Positions 8,693-17,203 of a stretch of DNA of 64,000 bases are shown here, piece by piece. The stretch lies in contig NZ_CP040709.1 of NCBI RefSeq assembly GCF_005952805.1, positions 2,790,001 to 2,854,000 of the forward strand. Reading direction: 5' to 3'. The number at the start of each line of letters is the position of its first letter. The stretch's first letter is position 1. A program made the position numbers and the translations under genes. A model generated the notes under the pieces. That model saw only the letters and a list, made by a program, of their open reading frames with translations. It was not told where the DNA came from and did no database searches. The stretch is from Inhella inkyongensis (GTDB lineage: Bacteria; Pseudomonadota; Gammaproteobacteria; Burkholderiales; Burkholderiaceae_C).

Positions 8693-9846
8693 ACCCAGCC
8701 GCCATCACCTGCATCGAGGACCTGCGCCGACTGGCTCGCCGCCGTGTGCCCCGCATGTTTTACGACTACGCCGATGCCGGCAGTTGGACCGAGAGCACCT
8801 ACCGCGCCAATGAGTCCGATCTGGCCGCCATCAAGCTGCGCCAGCGCGTGGCCGTCAATCTGGAACACCGCAGCCTGGCCAGCACGATGCTCGGCCAGCC
8901 CGTGCGCATGCCAGTGGCGCTGGCACCCACGGGCTTGACCGGCATGCAGCACGCCGATGGCGAGATGCTGGCCGCACGCGCCGCCGAAGCCTTCGGCGTG
9001 CCGTTTGCCTTGAGCACCATGAGCATCTGCTCGATCGAGGACGTGCGCGCCGCCACAAACGGCCCCTTCTGGTTCCAGCTCTATGTGATGAAGGACAGGG
9101 CCTTTGTCGAAGCCCTGATCGAACGCGCGCGGGCCGCCCGCTGCAGCGCCCTGGTGCTGACTCTGGACCTGCAGGTGCTGGGCCAACGCCACAAGGACAT
9201 CAAGAACGGCCTGACCGCCCCGCCCCGCCCCACCCTGCCCAACTTGATCGACCTGGCCACCAAACCACGTTGGTGCTGGCACATGCTGCGTACGCCCCGG
9301 CGCCAGTTCGGCAACATCGTCGGTCATGCCAAAGGGGTCAGCAACCTCAACAGCTTGTCGAGCTGGACCGCCGAGCAGTTCGACCCGGCGCTGTCCTGGG
9401 CCGACGTCGAATGGATCAAGCGGCGCTGGGGCGGCAAGCTCATCCTCAAGGGGATCCTGGACGCCGAGGACGCCCGCCTCGCCGTGGCCAGCGGTGCGGA
9501 CGCGCTGATCGTCTCCAACCACGGCGGCCGCCAGCTGGACGGCGCGGAAAGCAGCATCGCCGTGCTGCCCCGCATCGTGGACACGGTGGGCCGCCGCATC
9601 GAGGTCCACATGGACGGCGGCATTCGCAGCGGGCAGGACGTGCTCAAGGCCCTGGCCCTGGGCGCCCACGGCTGCCACATCGGCCGCGCCTTCCTCTACG
9701 GCCTGGGCGCCCTGGGGCAGGCCGGCGTGACGCGCTGCCTGGAGATCATCGAACGCGAACTGGACCTGACCATGGCCTTCTGCGGCAAGACCCGAGTCGG
9801 CGACATCGACCGCAGCGTGCTGATTGAGAACAGCCTGCCGCGATGA
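8689..9846 (+). CDS. lldD: FMN-dependent alpha-hydroxy-acid dehydrogenase (L-lactate dehydrogenase-like)
   Basis: 385-residue flavoenzyme that oxidises an L-2-hydroxy acid, probably L-lactate, and passes electrons to quinone. It shows the N-terminal FYDYADAGSW motif, FQLYVMKDR, the FMN-binding lysine region LILKGILDAEDA, the catalytic histidine in SNHGGRQLDGAES and phosphate-binding DGGIRSGQD and GRAFLYG. Start taken at the ATG overlapping paralogue C; the upstream open frame is a shadow. Other members of the family (glycolate, mandelate) cannot be excluded. The stop overlaps the acetyltransferase start. Confidence 0.88.
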   Translation: MNPAAITCIEDLRRLARRRVPRMFYDYADAGSWTESTYRANESDLAAIKLRQRVAVNLEHRSLASTMLGQPVRMPVALAPTGLTGMQHADGEMLAARAAEAFGVPFALSTMSICSIEDVRAATNGPFWFQLYVMKDRAFVEALIERARAARCSALVLTLDLQVLGQRHKDIKNGLTAPPRPTLPNLIDLATKPRWCWHMLRTPRRQFGNIVGHAKGVSNLNSLSSWTAEQFDPALSWADVEWIKRRWGGKLILKGILDAEDARLAVASGADALIVSNHGGRQLDGAESSIAVLPRIVDTVGRRIEVHMDGGIRSGQDVLKALALGAHGCHIGRAFLYGLGALGQAGVTRCLEIIERELDLTMAFCGKTRVGDIDRSVLIENSLPR

Positions 9847-10682
9847 GCACCTCCACCGCCTTTCCCACCCTGCAAACCGCGCGCCTGCTGCTGCGAGAGA
9901 TCACGGCCGATGATGCGCGCGCGCTGTTCGAGATCCACGGCGACCCGGTTGCGATGCGCTACTTCGGTTCCTTGCAGAGGGACCTGGACAGCATGCGCGC
10001 AGTCATCCAACGCTTTGCCCAGTGGCGCCAACTGCCGGCCCCCGGCACGCGCTGGGGCATCGCGTTGCAATGCGGTGGCCCCCTCATCGGCAGCTGCGGT
10101 CTCTTCAGCTGGAACCGCGACCAGCGGCGCTGCATGCTGGGCTATGAATTGCACCCGGCCCAGCAGGGACAGGGCCTGATGCAAGAGGCCCTGAATGCCG
10201 TGCTGCCCTGGGGCTTTGCGCAGATGGACGGCCTGCACCGCATCGAGGCTTTGATCCACCCGGACAACCAAAGCTCAAACCGCTTGATCCAGTGCTTGGG
10301 AGGGTCTGTAAAACCCCCTGCGCCCGCGCCAAGACTTTTCGGGATGAGGGCCAAGGCGCGAGCCGCCGCTCAGGCTGGTGGCCTGAGCAAGGCTTGCAAC
10401 GCCGGCCATCGCCCGAAAAGTCTTTGGCCCGCCAGGGTTTGCGAGAGAACCGGCCGTCTCGGTCGTTGGCGCGCTCGGCTGTCGGACGGCGAGTCCGACC
10501 TTCGCGCGCCGCCTACGATCCGGCCGGTTCTCTCGCAAACGCGGGCTGCACGGGGTTTTGCAGACCCTCCCTTGGGCTTCCGCGCCGAAGGCCTGCAGCG
10601 CGATGTGATCTGGTGTGAAGATCGCCCCATGAGCCTGACGATGTGGAGTCGCTTGAAGACTGACCCCGCCTTACCAAACTGA
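9843..10682 (+). CDS. GNAT (RimJ-type) N-acetyltransferase interrupted in frame by a palindromic element
   Basis: N-terminal TARLLLREITADDA and the acetyl-CoA region YELHPAQQGQGLMQEAL identify a RimJ/RimL-type GNAT enzyme. The last canonical stretch, NQSSNRLIQCLG, normally continues directly into a G-F-x-x-E-G-L-x-R segment. Here that segment (LGFRAEGLQRD) appears only 92 codons later, after the insertion at 10301-10576. The frame is kept, so a 279-residue protein could be made instead of 187. Whether it folds is unknown; it may be a functional variant or a pseudogene in progress. It overlaps lldD by ATGA and ends five bases before paralogue D. Confidence 0.8.
   Translation: MSTSTAFPTLQTARLLLREITADDARALFEIHGDPVAMRYFGSLQRDLDSMRAVIQRFAQWRQLPAPGTRWGIALQCGGPLIGSCGLFSWNRDQRRCMLGYELHPAQQGQGLMQEALNAVLPWGFAQMDGLHRIEALIHPDNQSSNRLIQCLGGSVKPPAPAPRLFGMRAKARAAAQAGGLSKACNAGHRPKSLWPARVCERTGRLGRWRARLSDGESDLRAPPTIRPVLSQTRAARGFADPPLGFRAEGLQRDVIWCEDRPMSLTMWSRLKTDPALPN
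10299..10570. mobile_element. Structured palindromic (MITE/RPE-like) insertion, net 276 bp
   Basis: The ends are near-perfect 20-bp inverted repeats (10298-10317 and 10552-10571, one mismatch). CTTGGG occurs at both junctions (10295-10300 and 10571-10576); deleting one copy plus the intervening DNA restores an ordinary GNAT sequence. Inside are further inverted repeats: 13 bp (10331-10343 with 10412-10424), 8 bp (10368-10375 with 10381-10388), 19 bp perfect (10438-10456 with 10521-10539) and 7 bp (10481-10487 with 10493-10499). Net length 276 is divisible by three and no stop occurs in the host frame. No transposase is encoded, so movement would depend on an enzyme elsewhere. The exact end bases are ambiguous by two or three positions. 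Confidence 0.85.
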
Positions 10683-10687
10683 ACGCC

Positions 10688-11419
10688 ATGCGACTGCTTG
10701 TTCACGCCCGACTGATCCTCATGTTGTTGCTGCCGCTGACCCTGCCCACGGCGCAGGCCCGCGAGCTGGTGTTCCTGGCCCCCACCAACCACAGCGAGCC
10801 GCTGGCCCGCTTTGAGCGCGGGCAACTCAAGAGTGGTCTGCTCAAAGACCTGGGCGATGCGCTGGCGCGCCGCACCGGACAGAACGCGCGCTTCCTGCTG
10901 TTGCCCAGCAAGCGCGTGGGGGCCGCCCTGGCCGCTGGCCAAGCCGACCTGCTCTGCTATGTGATGCCGGGTTGGATCGAGGGCGACTTTCACTGGTTCG
11001 AGGCCCTGATACCCGATGCCGGCCTGCTGGTGGCGCACCCCAAGGCCGACCTGCCGGCGCGCCTGGGCGATCTGCGCGGCCGCCGCATCGGCACCGTGCT
11101 GGGCTATCACTATCCGGAGTTGGAGACCGAACTGGGTAGCGAGTTCGCCCGGCTGGACGCACGCGACACCGGCTCCAACCTGGACCGCTTGGCGGCCGGC
11201 CAGACCGATCTGGCCTTTGTCGAACGCTCGGCCTTCCTGGCCTACCAGCGCCGTCACCCGCAGGCCGGCCTCAAGCAGGCCTGGGTGGTGCGCGAGTTCA
11301 GCGCCGGCTGCGCACTCTCCAAACTGTCAGCGCAGAACCCGGACAAGATCCGCCAGGCCTTCCAGGCGCTGCGCAGCAGCGGTGAATTGGCCAGGCTGCT
11401 GGCGCCCTACGGACTCTGA
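10688..11419 (+). CDS. Periplasmic substrate-binding-like protein, paralogue D
   Basis: 243 residues with a signal peptide (leucine-rich core, likely cleavage after TAQA). It is closest in feel to paralogue A: PTNHSEPLARFERGQL, LLKDLGDALARR, LPSKRVG, DLLCYVMPGWIEGDF, GTVLGYHYPE and SAGCALSKLS. The two family cysteines are present. It follows the GNAT gene by five bases and converges with yaeQ six bases beyond its stop. It is the last gene of the B-C-lldD-GNAT-D run. Confidence 0.85.
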   Translation: MRLLVHARLILMLLLPLTLPTAQARELVFLAPTNHSEPLARFERGQLKSGLLKDLGDALARRTGQNARFLLLPSKRVGAALAAGQADLLCYVMPGWIEGDFHWFEALIPDAGLLVAHPKADLPARLGDLRGRRIGTVLGYHYPELETELGSEFARLDARDTGSNLDRLAAGQTDLAFVERSAFLAYQRRHPQAGLKQAWVVREFSAGCALSKLSAQNPDKIRQAFQALRSSGELARLLAPYGL

Positions 11420-11425
11420 GGGGCC

Positions 11426-11986
11426 TTACTTCCAGCGCGCCGGCTGGATGTCGGCGCTGCCCAGGCCGCTGGTCAGCATCAGATGACCTTCCTGGATCGT
11501 GGCCTGCATCTGCATGCTGCGCTCGGCCAGGCGGGTCAGGTCGGCCATCTCGGCATGGGGCAGGCGCCAGACCTGCAGCTTGTCCAGGCGCGTGAGCTTG
11601 GTCTCGATGCCCTTCCACCACACCTCGGCAGCCGGCCCAAAGGCATAGACCACCACCGCCTCGCTCTTGCTGCAGGCTTTGCTGAGCGCCTTGTCATCGG
11701 GTTGCCCCACCTCGATCCACAGCCGCTTGGCGCCGGTGTAGTCGGTGAGGTGGAGGTCGGGGTCATCGGGGTCGGACAGGCCGGCGCCGAAGCCCAAGGT
11801 GGCGTCGCCATTGCAGCGCGTCTGCAGCTCATGCGCATGCAGGGCCAGCGCGGCCAAGCGCACCATCATGCGTTCGTCGGTCTCGCTGGGATGACGCGCC
11901 AAGGTCAGGTTGTGGTCGGCGTAGTAGCCGTGGTCAATGTCGGCGATGCTCAGGTTCGCCTTGAAGATGGTGGATTTAAGGGCCAT
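11426..11986 (-). CDS. yaeQ: YaeQ family protein
   Basis: 186 residues, full length, starting MALKSTIFKANLSIADI with HYADHNLTLARHPSETDERMMVRLA-type sequence near residues 20-45 and LWIEVGQPDDK near 88. This is the diagnostic pattern of YaeQ, a PD-(D/E)XK-fold protein of uncertain role that was linked to RfaH suppression in E. coli. The E-x-G-x-P-D-x-K-type residues that resemble a nuclease core are present. It stands alone, convergent with paralogue D. Confidence 0.93.
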   Translation of the reverse strand: MALKSTIFKANLSIADIDHGYYADHNLTLARHPSETDERMMVRLAALALHAHELQTRCNGDATLGFGAGLSDPDDPDLHLTDYTGAKRLWIEVGQPDDKALSKACSKSEAVVVYAFGPAAEVWWKGIETKLTRLDKLQVWRLPHAEMADLTRLAERSMQMQATIQEGHLMLTSGLGSADIQPARWK

Positions 11987-12123
11987 CGGGGGATTGTCGC
12001 GGCCGGCGCCGGGCCGTTGCCGCTCCGCGGCTCAAGAATGCTGTGGGCTGTGTGTGAGAGCCCGCAAAGGCGTCACAACCAAATCCAACAGTGCGGCAAG
12101 CCTGAAAGCGGCCCGCCGGTGAG

Positions 12124-12459
12124 CTAGTTCACGATCCCCAGCCACTGCCCCGCGCTCTGGTAGCGCACGAACAACTCATCGGCCAGCTCGGCCAGCGGCG
12201 CGCAGCCGCTCAAGCGACCGGCCTGCAGCAAGGTGTGGGCATACGGTGCGTCAAAGAGCATGCGGGTGGCTTCCACGCCGTTGCCCTGGGTCTGCATCAG
12301 ACGGGCAAAGTGCTGCAGTTCGGCCAGGCTGGCCGGGGCGGCCAGGCTGCCCAGGCTGAACAAACCCTCCAGGCGGGCGTCGAACCAGGCAGCGCCGGGG
12401 GCGTCCGGATCGCTGTCGGGGCGGGCGAGGGAGGGGAGTTCGATGACCATGGCCGCCAT
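12124..12459 (-). CDS. Small hypothetical protein
   Basis: 111 residues if started at the ATG at 12459 (108 from 12450; an upstream open extension overlaps the divergent gene's leader and is unlikely to be used). Mostly helical composition (SLAELQHFARLMQTQG, APLAELADELFVRY), no signal peptide, no membrane segment and no motif I recognise. No clear ribosome-binding site. The opposite strand is also open here, so coding is supported mainly by the helical, low-stop composition and the gap it fills. Function unknown. Confidence 0.5.
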   Translation of the reverse strand: MAAMVIELPSLARPDSDPDAPGAAWFDARLEGLFSLGSLAAPASLAELQHFARLMQTQGNGVEATRMLFDAPYAHTLLQAGRLSGCAPLAELADELFVRYQSAGQWLGIVN

Positions 12460-12616
12460 GCTGCCGGTTCGACATCCGGACTTGAGTCCGAAAAGCAAGG
12501 CCAAGACCGGCCAATTCAGCGCCGCCGGCCACCAGCCCCCCTTCGAGAATTTGCGCATGACCGCCCGCCTCGCCACCTCCACCCAGCCCCATCCCCCTAC
12601 CGCCCGCCGCGTTGGG

Positions 12617-14488
12617 ATGCGGGCCTATCCCCTGCTGCTGAGTGTGTGGATCAGCGCTTGCGGCGGGGGCGGTGGGGGTGACAGCGGATCGGGCGGCGGC
12701 AGCCCCACCCCCATGCCCCTGGTCCTGAGCGGCGTGGTGACGGTGGGTGCGGCCGTTGGGGCTGCCAGCGTCAGCCTGCTGGACGCCAGCGGCCAGACGC
12801 TGGGCACGGCCACCGCGCACCCGGTGGACGGCAGCTACCGCATCACGCTCAGCACCAGCAGCCCCCCTCTGCCCTTGTTCCTGCAGGCTCAAGGAACCGA
12901 TGCGGGCGGCCGGCCGGTGCTGCTGCACAGCCTGGTGCCCAGCCTGAGCAGCACGGGGGCCACCGCCCACATCACGCCGCTGACCCAGGCCGTCGCCGCG
13001 CTGGCCCTGGGCGCTGACCCGCAGGCCGCCTTTGCCAAACCGGCCGACGCCGCCTTGCCCAGCACCACCGCCCTGCTGACCCCGGCCGCCGACTTCCTGA
13101 AAACCCTGCTCAAGAGCCCGCTGGCCGATGTGAAGATCAGCGACGCCACCAAGCTGGACTTGCTGAGCGACAGCGGCTTCGCCACGCCCAAGAGCGCGGC
13201 CGACCTGCTCTTGGAATCCACCCGCGTGCAGGTGGAGCCGCAAAGCGGCCGACTGCAGTTGGGCAGCAAATTCCTCGCCAACCCGGCACCCGAGGTGGAG
13301 GTGAACCTGGCCGGCGCGCGCGCCGAGTTGCTCAAGGGCAGCACCGGCACACCCACGGCCGCCATCACCACCAGCGCGCAAATTACCAGTGCTGCGGCCA
13401 CCGTGCTGGGCGTAGCGGGCAGCCTGGATGGAATCGCCAGCACCCTCAACCCCCTGCTGGCCCAGACCAGCACAGACGCCGCCACCTACAAGGCCAGTGC
13501 CGCGCTGAGCGGCTACACGCAGTTCAACGGCCGCAGCGCCGACGAGCTGGCCGCCAGCCTGGTGGCCTGGAGCGCCGCCGGCCTGCAGCTGGCACCGCTG
13601 CAGGTGCTGGGCTGCGAGGACGAAGTGCTCAAAAAGGGCGACTGCCTCAAGGTGCGCGTGGCCGCGCCCCTGGTGGACCGCAGCGGCAAGACGCAGGACC
13701 GCCTGGTGGACATTGCCAGCTACAGCAGCACCGCCAAGCGCTGGGCCCTGGTGGGCAATGGCAAGGCCCTGGTCTTCGCGGTGCGTGCGGCCAGTTGGCT
13801 GCGCCTGGACGGGGCCGGTGCGGCCGAGACCGGCAGCAACCCCAGCAGCGGCGTGGAGCTGCTGCTGCAGGGCAAGAACAGCGCGCTGACTGCCGATCTC
13901 ATCACCGCCGGCACGGTGCAGACACCGCTGGGCTTCGCGTTGCCGCTGGCGGCTTGCCAACGCCTGAACCTTTGCATCGCGCAACCAGGCGACACCAGCG
14001 TCGTGCCCACCGCTGGTCTGGGTGACCAACTGCTGGCGCCTGGCAGCGTCGGCTGGCTGGGCAATGGTGACGGCCTGCGGGGCGCGCTCTACAAGGCCAG
14101 CTATTCGCTCAGCGGCACGGCCGAGAACCGGGTGGCCTATCTGAACGCCGGCATCCTGATCAGCCCCACGGCCGCACGCCACCCCACACTGGATGGCGTG
14201 AGCAGCAGCGCCGCGCTGACGCCGGCCAGCATGCGCGCCGGCCTGAAGTTGAATTGGAGCACCTGGGCCAAGGCCAACCCCGATCTGCGGGTGGTGCAGG
14301 TGCTGGCGGTGGTGCGCTACAGCGACCGTGTCTCGCTGCGCGACCTCGACCCCAAAGGCGCCACCCAACTTGACGTGGCCGCCACCGGCGCCATCCCCGG
14401 CTTCACGGCCACCGGCCACGATGTGTGGCTGATGGCCAGCGATGGCCTGGGACGGAAATTGGCGACGCGCTACGCCCTGGGGCTTTGA
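12617..14488 (+). CDS. Large secreted lipoprotein of unknown function
   Basis: 623 residues from the ATG at 12617. A short n-region (MRAY), hydrophobic core and lipobox ISAC lead into a glycine tract (residues 15-27). A start at 12557 would only lengthen the n-region. Residues about 40-85 (VVTVGAAVGAASVSLLDASG) look like a carboxypeptidase-regulatory-like beta-sandwich. The rest is alanine/leucine-rich with no catalytic motif I recognise, and there is a C-terminal stretch resembling a beta-sandwich (TGHDVWLMASDGLG). It is probably anchored to the outer membrane. It converges with the DUF4397 lipoprotein with one base between the stops. Confidence 0.75.
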   Translation: MRAYPLLLSVWISACGGGGGGDSGSGGGSPTPMPLVLSGVVTVGAAVGAASVSLLDASGQTLGTATAHPVDGSYRITLSTSSPPLPLFLQAQGTDAGGRPVLLHSLVPSLSSTGATAHITPLTQAVAALALGADPQAAFAKPADAALPSTTALLTPAADFLKTLLKSPLADVKISDATKLDLLSDSGFATPKSAADLLLESTRVQVEPQSGRLQLGSKFLANPAPEVEVNLAGARAELLKGSTGTPTAAITTSAQITSAAATVLGVAGSLDGIASTLNPLLAQTSTDAATYKASAALSGYTQFNGRSADELAASLVAWSAAGLQLAPLQVLGCEDEVLKKGDCLKVRVAAPLVDRSGKTQDRLVDIASYSSTAKRWALVGNGKALVFAVRAASWLRLDGAGAAETGSNPSSGVELLLQGKNSALTADLITAGTVQTPLGFALPLAACQRLNLCIAQPGDTSVVPTAGLGDQLLAPGSVGWLGNGDGLRGALYKASYSLSGTAENRVAYLNAGILISPTAARHPTLDGVSSSAALTPASMRAGLKLNWSTWAKANPDLRVVQVLAVVRYSDRVSLRDLDPKGATQLDVAATGAIPGFTATGHDVWLMASDGLGRKLATRYALGL

Positions 14489-14489
14489 T

Positions 14490-15812
14490 TCACCGATCCT
14501 TGCGCAGCAATCCGGTCGGCCCGTCCGCCCCTTCCAGCGCAAACAGGGTGTAGACCCCCAGCGCCAGCAGGCGTGCATCCTCCAGGGTGTAGCTGGCCAG
14601 GCCGGTTGCGGCGCTGCTGACATCCAGGCGTGTCAGTTGCGTCGCGGCCACCGAAGCAAAGCTGGAGGCCGTGCCCGACGCCACGCCCTGAGCCAGCACC
14701 GCATAGTCCTGCGTGAGGGTCAGCGCATGGGGCGTGGCCTGCGCATGCACCAGGCGCAGCTTGGCCCGCGTGCTGCTGCTGGGCAGGCGGTTGTCGTCCT
14801 GGATCAGGGCCACCTGGCCCTGACCATGCACGAGCAAGGTGTAGTCAGCGCCGGGCTGCAGGTTGCGCAGCTGCTCATTGATCAGGGTTGCGCCCAGCCG
14901 CACCGACAGGGCCTGGCTGCCGGCCGCTACGGCCGTATAGGGCGTCAGCGTGGGGCTGCCCACGCTGGCGACGAGGGACTGCCCGCCCCAGTTCACCGAC
15001 ACCGTGCCCTGCCCTGGCACCGAGGCCACGACACGCAGCCGTGCATGCTGGCCGCCATGGCGGCTGACCCTGGCGCGCTGTTCGATCAGCACGGCGTCAG
15101 CCAGCACCCCACCCACACCGGCCGTGAGCACCAAGGTCCAGGCCTGCTTCTCGTTCAGGCTCAAGCTGGGCAGGTCCAGGCGCAGGTCCTGGGTGTCGCC
15201 CTGGCCCGTGATGCGCAGGCGCTGGCTGCCGCTGTTGACCTGCACATAGCCGCTGAGCTGACCGCCGCCCACCGAGCCTTGGGTCGGCACGCTGCCATCC
15301 AGCTCGGTGCTGCTACCGGTCAGGTAGATGTCCACCACCCCGAGGTCGGTGCTGGCATTGAAGATGCGCAGCAGGGCCTTGCCGGAATCCAGCTTGTCCA
15401 GGTCCGGCTCGTCCTCGCGCAGGGTGGCCAGATTGAGCTGGTTCTCGCGCCCCCAGGCCACGGCGGTGTAGTGCTCGTCCTTGCCAAAGGTTCGGTCGCC
15501 GCTGTAGAGATCGGTGCTGTTGCCGGCGCGGCGCAGCTTGACGGTGAGCGTCTCGGTGGCCTGCTCCTGGAATTCCGTGGGCTCGCCCACCGCCGCGACA
15601 GAGAGCCGGCGCTCGTCTTCCATCCAAAGCTCCATGGCCGGCACTTCGGCGCAGAGGTTGAGCAGGCGCAACTGCGGTGCCGCACCCTCCTCGGAGTCAC
15701 CACCGCCGCAGGCGCTCAGCAGGGACAGGGTGGGCAGGGCGGCCAGACCCGTCAGCCCCAAGAGGCCGGTGGAGCGCTGCATCCAGCGGCGACGCGACCA
15801 GGTTTCAGACAT
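14490..15812 (-). CDS. DUF4397 domain lipoprotein
   Basis: 440 residues. The N-terminus has SRRRWMQ, a twin-arginine-like motif, followed by a hydrophobic stretch and the lipobox LSAC near residue 35, so it is probably an exported lipoprotein. Two DUF4397-like beta-sandwich units are visible: LLRIFNASTDLGVVDIYLTG with LSGYVQVNSGSQRLRITG, and LRVVASVPGQGTVSVNWGG with YTAVAAGSQALSVRLG. A third, more diverged unit follows (LRLVHAQATPHALTLT). Family function is unknown. It is paired convergently with the 623-residue lipoprotein. Confidence 0.82.
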   Translation of the reverse strand: MSETWSRRRWMQRSTGLLGLTGLAALPTLSLLSACGGGDSEEGAAPQLRLLNLCAEVPAMELWMEDERRLSVAAVGEPTEFQEQATETLTVKLRRAGNSTDLYSGDRTFGKDEHYTAVAWGRENQLNLATLREDEPDLDKLDSGKALLRIFNASTDLGVVDIYLTGSSTELDGSVPTQGSVGGGQLSGYVQVNSGSQRLRITGQGDTQDLRLDLPSLSLNEKQAWTLVLTAGVGGVLADAVLIEQRARVSRHGGQHARLRVVASVPGQGTVSVNWGGQSLVASVGSPTLTPYTAVAAGSQALSVRLGATLINEQLRNLQPGADYTLLVHGQGQVALIQDDNRLPSSSTRAKLRLVHAQATPHALTLTQDYAVLAQGVASGTASSFASVAATQLTRLDVSSAATGLASYTLEDARLLALGVYTLFALEGADGPTGLLRKDR

Positions 15813-16028
15813 TGTTTTTCCTCGTGATTGATGCCGGTTGGCGAGGCCTGCATTGCAGCCCTTGCCGCCTCATCCAAGGTGTCGGCCCCGTTGCGGTTCA
15901 TGACAGGCGATGACACCACCGCACCCCCATGTCACGCGCTGTCATCTGCGGCGATCACGGGCTTTACCTGCGGCTCGCAAGATCCGGCCATCGCTGCTCC
16001 GAGGCCCCGGGCGAACGCCCACTCCACC

Positions 16029-17195
16029 ATGTCTGACACCCTTACGCTCACCGCTGGATCGCCCCCCAAGCTCAGGCGCTTGCTGACTTGGCTGCTGCTC
16101 GCCCTGCTGCTGGCCCTTGGGCTGTCACTCGGTTTGGCCTGGCGCCAGAAGGCAGCCCAAGCGGGCGCCGCGCAGTCCTACCCGACCCTGAAGGCCGACC
16201 GCGGCCTGGTGCAGCGCAGCCTCCACGCCACCGGCACCGTCAAGCCGCTCAGCGAGGTGCAGATCGGCTCGGCCATCTCGGGCACGGTGGCGCGGGTGCT
16301 GGTGGATCACAACGACGCGGTGCAGGCCGGCGCCTTGCTGGCCCAGCTGGACACGCGCTCGCTGGACGCCGATGTGGCCGCCGCCACAGCCGCGTTGGCG
16401 GTGGCGCAGAGCAATCGGGGACTGGCCGAGCAGCGCCTGCGCCGCGCCAGCGAGCTGCATGCGCAAGGCTTCTACGCACAGGCCGAGCTGGACGATGCGC
16501 GCTCCGCGCTCACCGCCGCCGGCGCCCAGGCCGAGCAGGCCCAGGCCCAGCTGCAACGCAGCCGGGTCCAGCGCGCCCATGCCGAGATCCGCGCCCCGGC
16601 CGCCGGCGTGGTGGTGGCGCGCGAGGTCACACCGGGCCAGACCGTGGCCGCCACGCTCAACAGCCCAGTGCTGTTTCGGATCGCCGAGGACTTGCGCGAG
16701 CTGCGCATCGAGGCCGCCGTCTCCGAGGCCGACATCGCCCAACTGCGCGAGGGCCAGAACGTGCGCTTCACCGTGGACGCCCAGGCCGGGCGCGAGTTCG
16801 AGGGTCGCATCACGCAGATCCGCAACAACTACAGCGTGCAGCAGAACGTGGTGACCTATACCGTGCTGGTGGCGGCGCGCAACGAAGACTTGGCACTGCG
16901 CCCCGGCATGACGGCCTATCTGAAGGTCGAGGTGGCACGCCGCGAGCAGGCTCTGCGCGTGCCCAATGCGGCGCTGCGCTACCCCGGCCCGGCGGGTCGC
17001 CAGGCGAGCCCGGTCGAGAGCCCCCAGGTATGGCGCCTCAATGCCCAGGGCCAGCCCGAGGCGGTGGCCATCCAGACCGGTTTGGCCGATACCCGCAACA
17101 CCGAGGTCCTGGGCGGGCCGCTGCGTGATGGCGATGTGCTGATCGTCGGTGCGCCCCAGGCAGCGGCCGCCAAGGTCGGGCCCAAGCTCTTCTAA
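16029..17195 (+). CDS. macA: MacA-like periplasmic adaptor (HlyD/RND-type membrane fusion protein)
   Basis: 388 residues with one N-terminal membrane segment (about 19-38: LLTWLLLALLLALGLSLGLAW). It then has the barrel-sandwich half VQIGSAISGTVARVLVDHND, an alpha-hairpin (AELDDARSALTAAGAQAEQAQAQ), the second lipoyl half IRAPAAGVVVAREVTPGQTV and a beta-barrel. It bridges the inner-membrane MacB-type transporter to an outer-membrane channel. The start is at 16029, giving the usual short cytoplasmic tail. It is followed eight bases later by the ATPase. No TolC-type gene is present in the window. Confidence 0.9.
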   Translation: MSDTLTLTAGSPPKLRRLLTWLLLALLLALGLSLGLAWRQKAAQAGAAQSYPTLKADRGLVQRSLHATGTVKPLSEVQIGSAISGTVARVLVDHNDAVQAGALLAQLDTRSLDADVAAATAALAVAQSNRGLAEQRLRRASELHAQGFYAQAELDDARSALTAAGAQAEQAQAQLQRSRVQRAHAEIRAPAAGVVVAREVTPGQTVAATLNSPVLFRIAEDLRELRIEAAVSEADIAQLREGQNVRFTVDAQAGREFEGRITQIRNNYSVQQNVVTYTVLVAARNEDLALRPGMTAYLKVEVARREQALRVPNAALRYPGPAGRQASPVESPQVWRLNAQGQPEAVAIQTGLADTRNTEVLGGPLRDGDVLIVGAPQAAAAKVGPKLF

Positions 17196-17203
17196 GGCCA
17201 CCC

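Noticed and set aside
10299-10570. Insertion sequence with transposase
   Set aside because: Only 272-276 bp with no transposase-like frame; the structure fits a non-autonomous palindromic element better.
12251-14623. 790-residue minus-strand open frame
   Set aside because: Antisense to the 623-residue lipoprotein; composition is shadow-like and it would also overlap the start of the small hypothetical gene.
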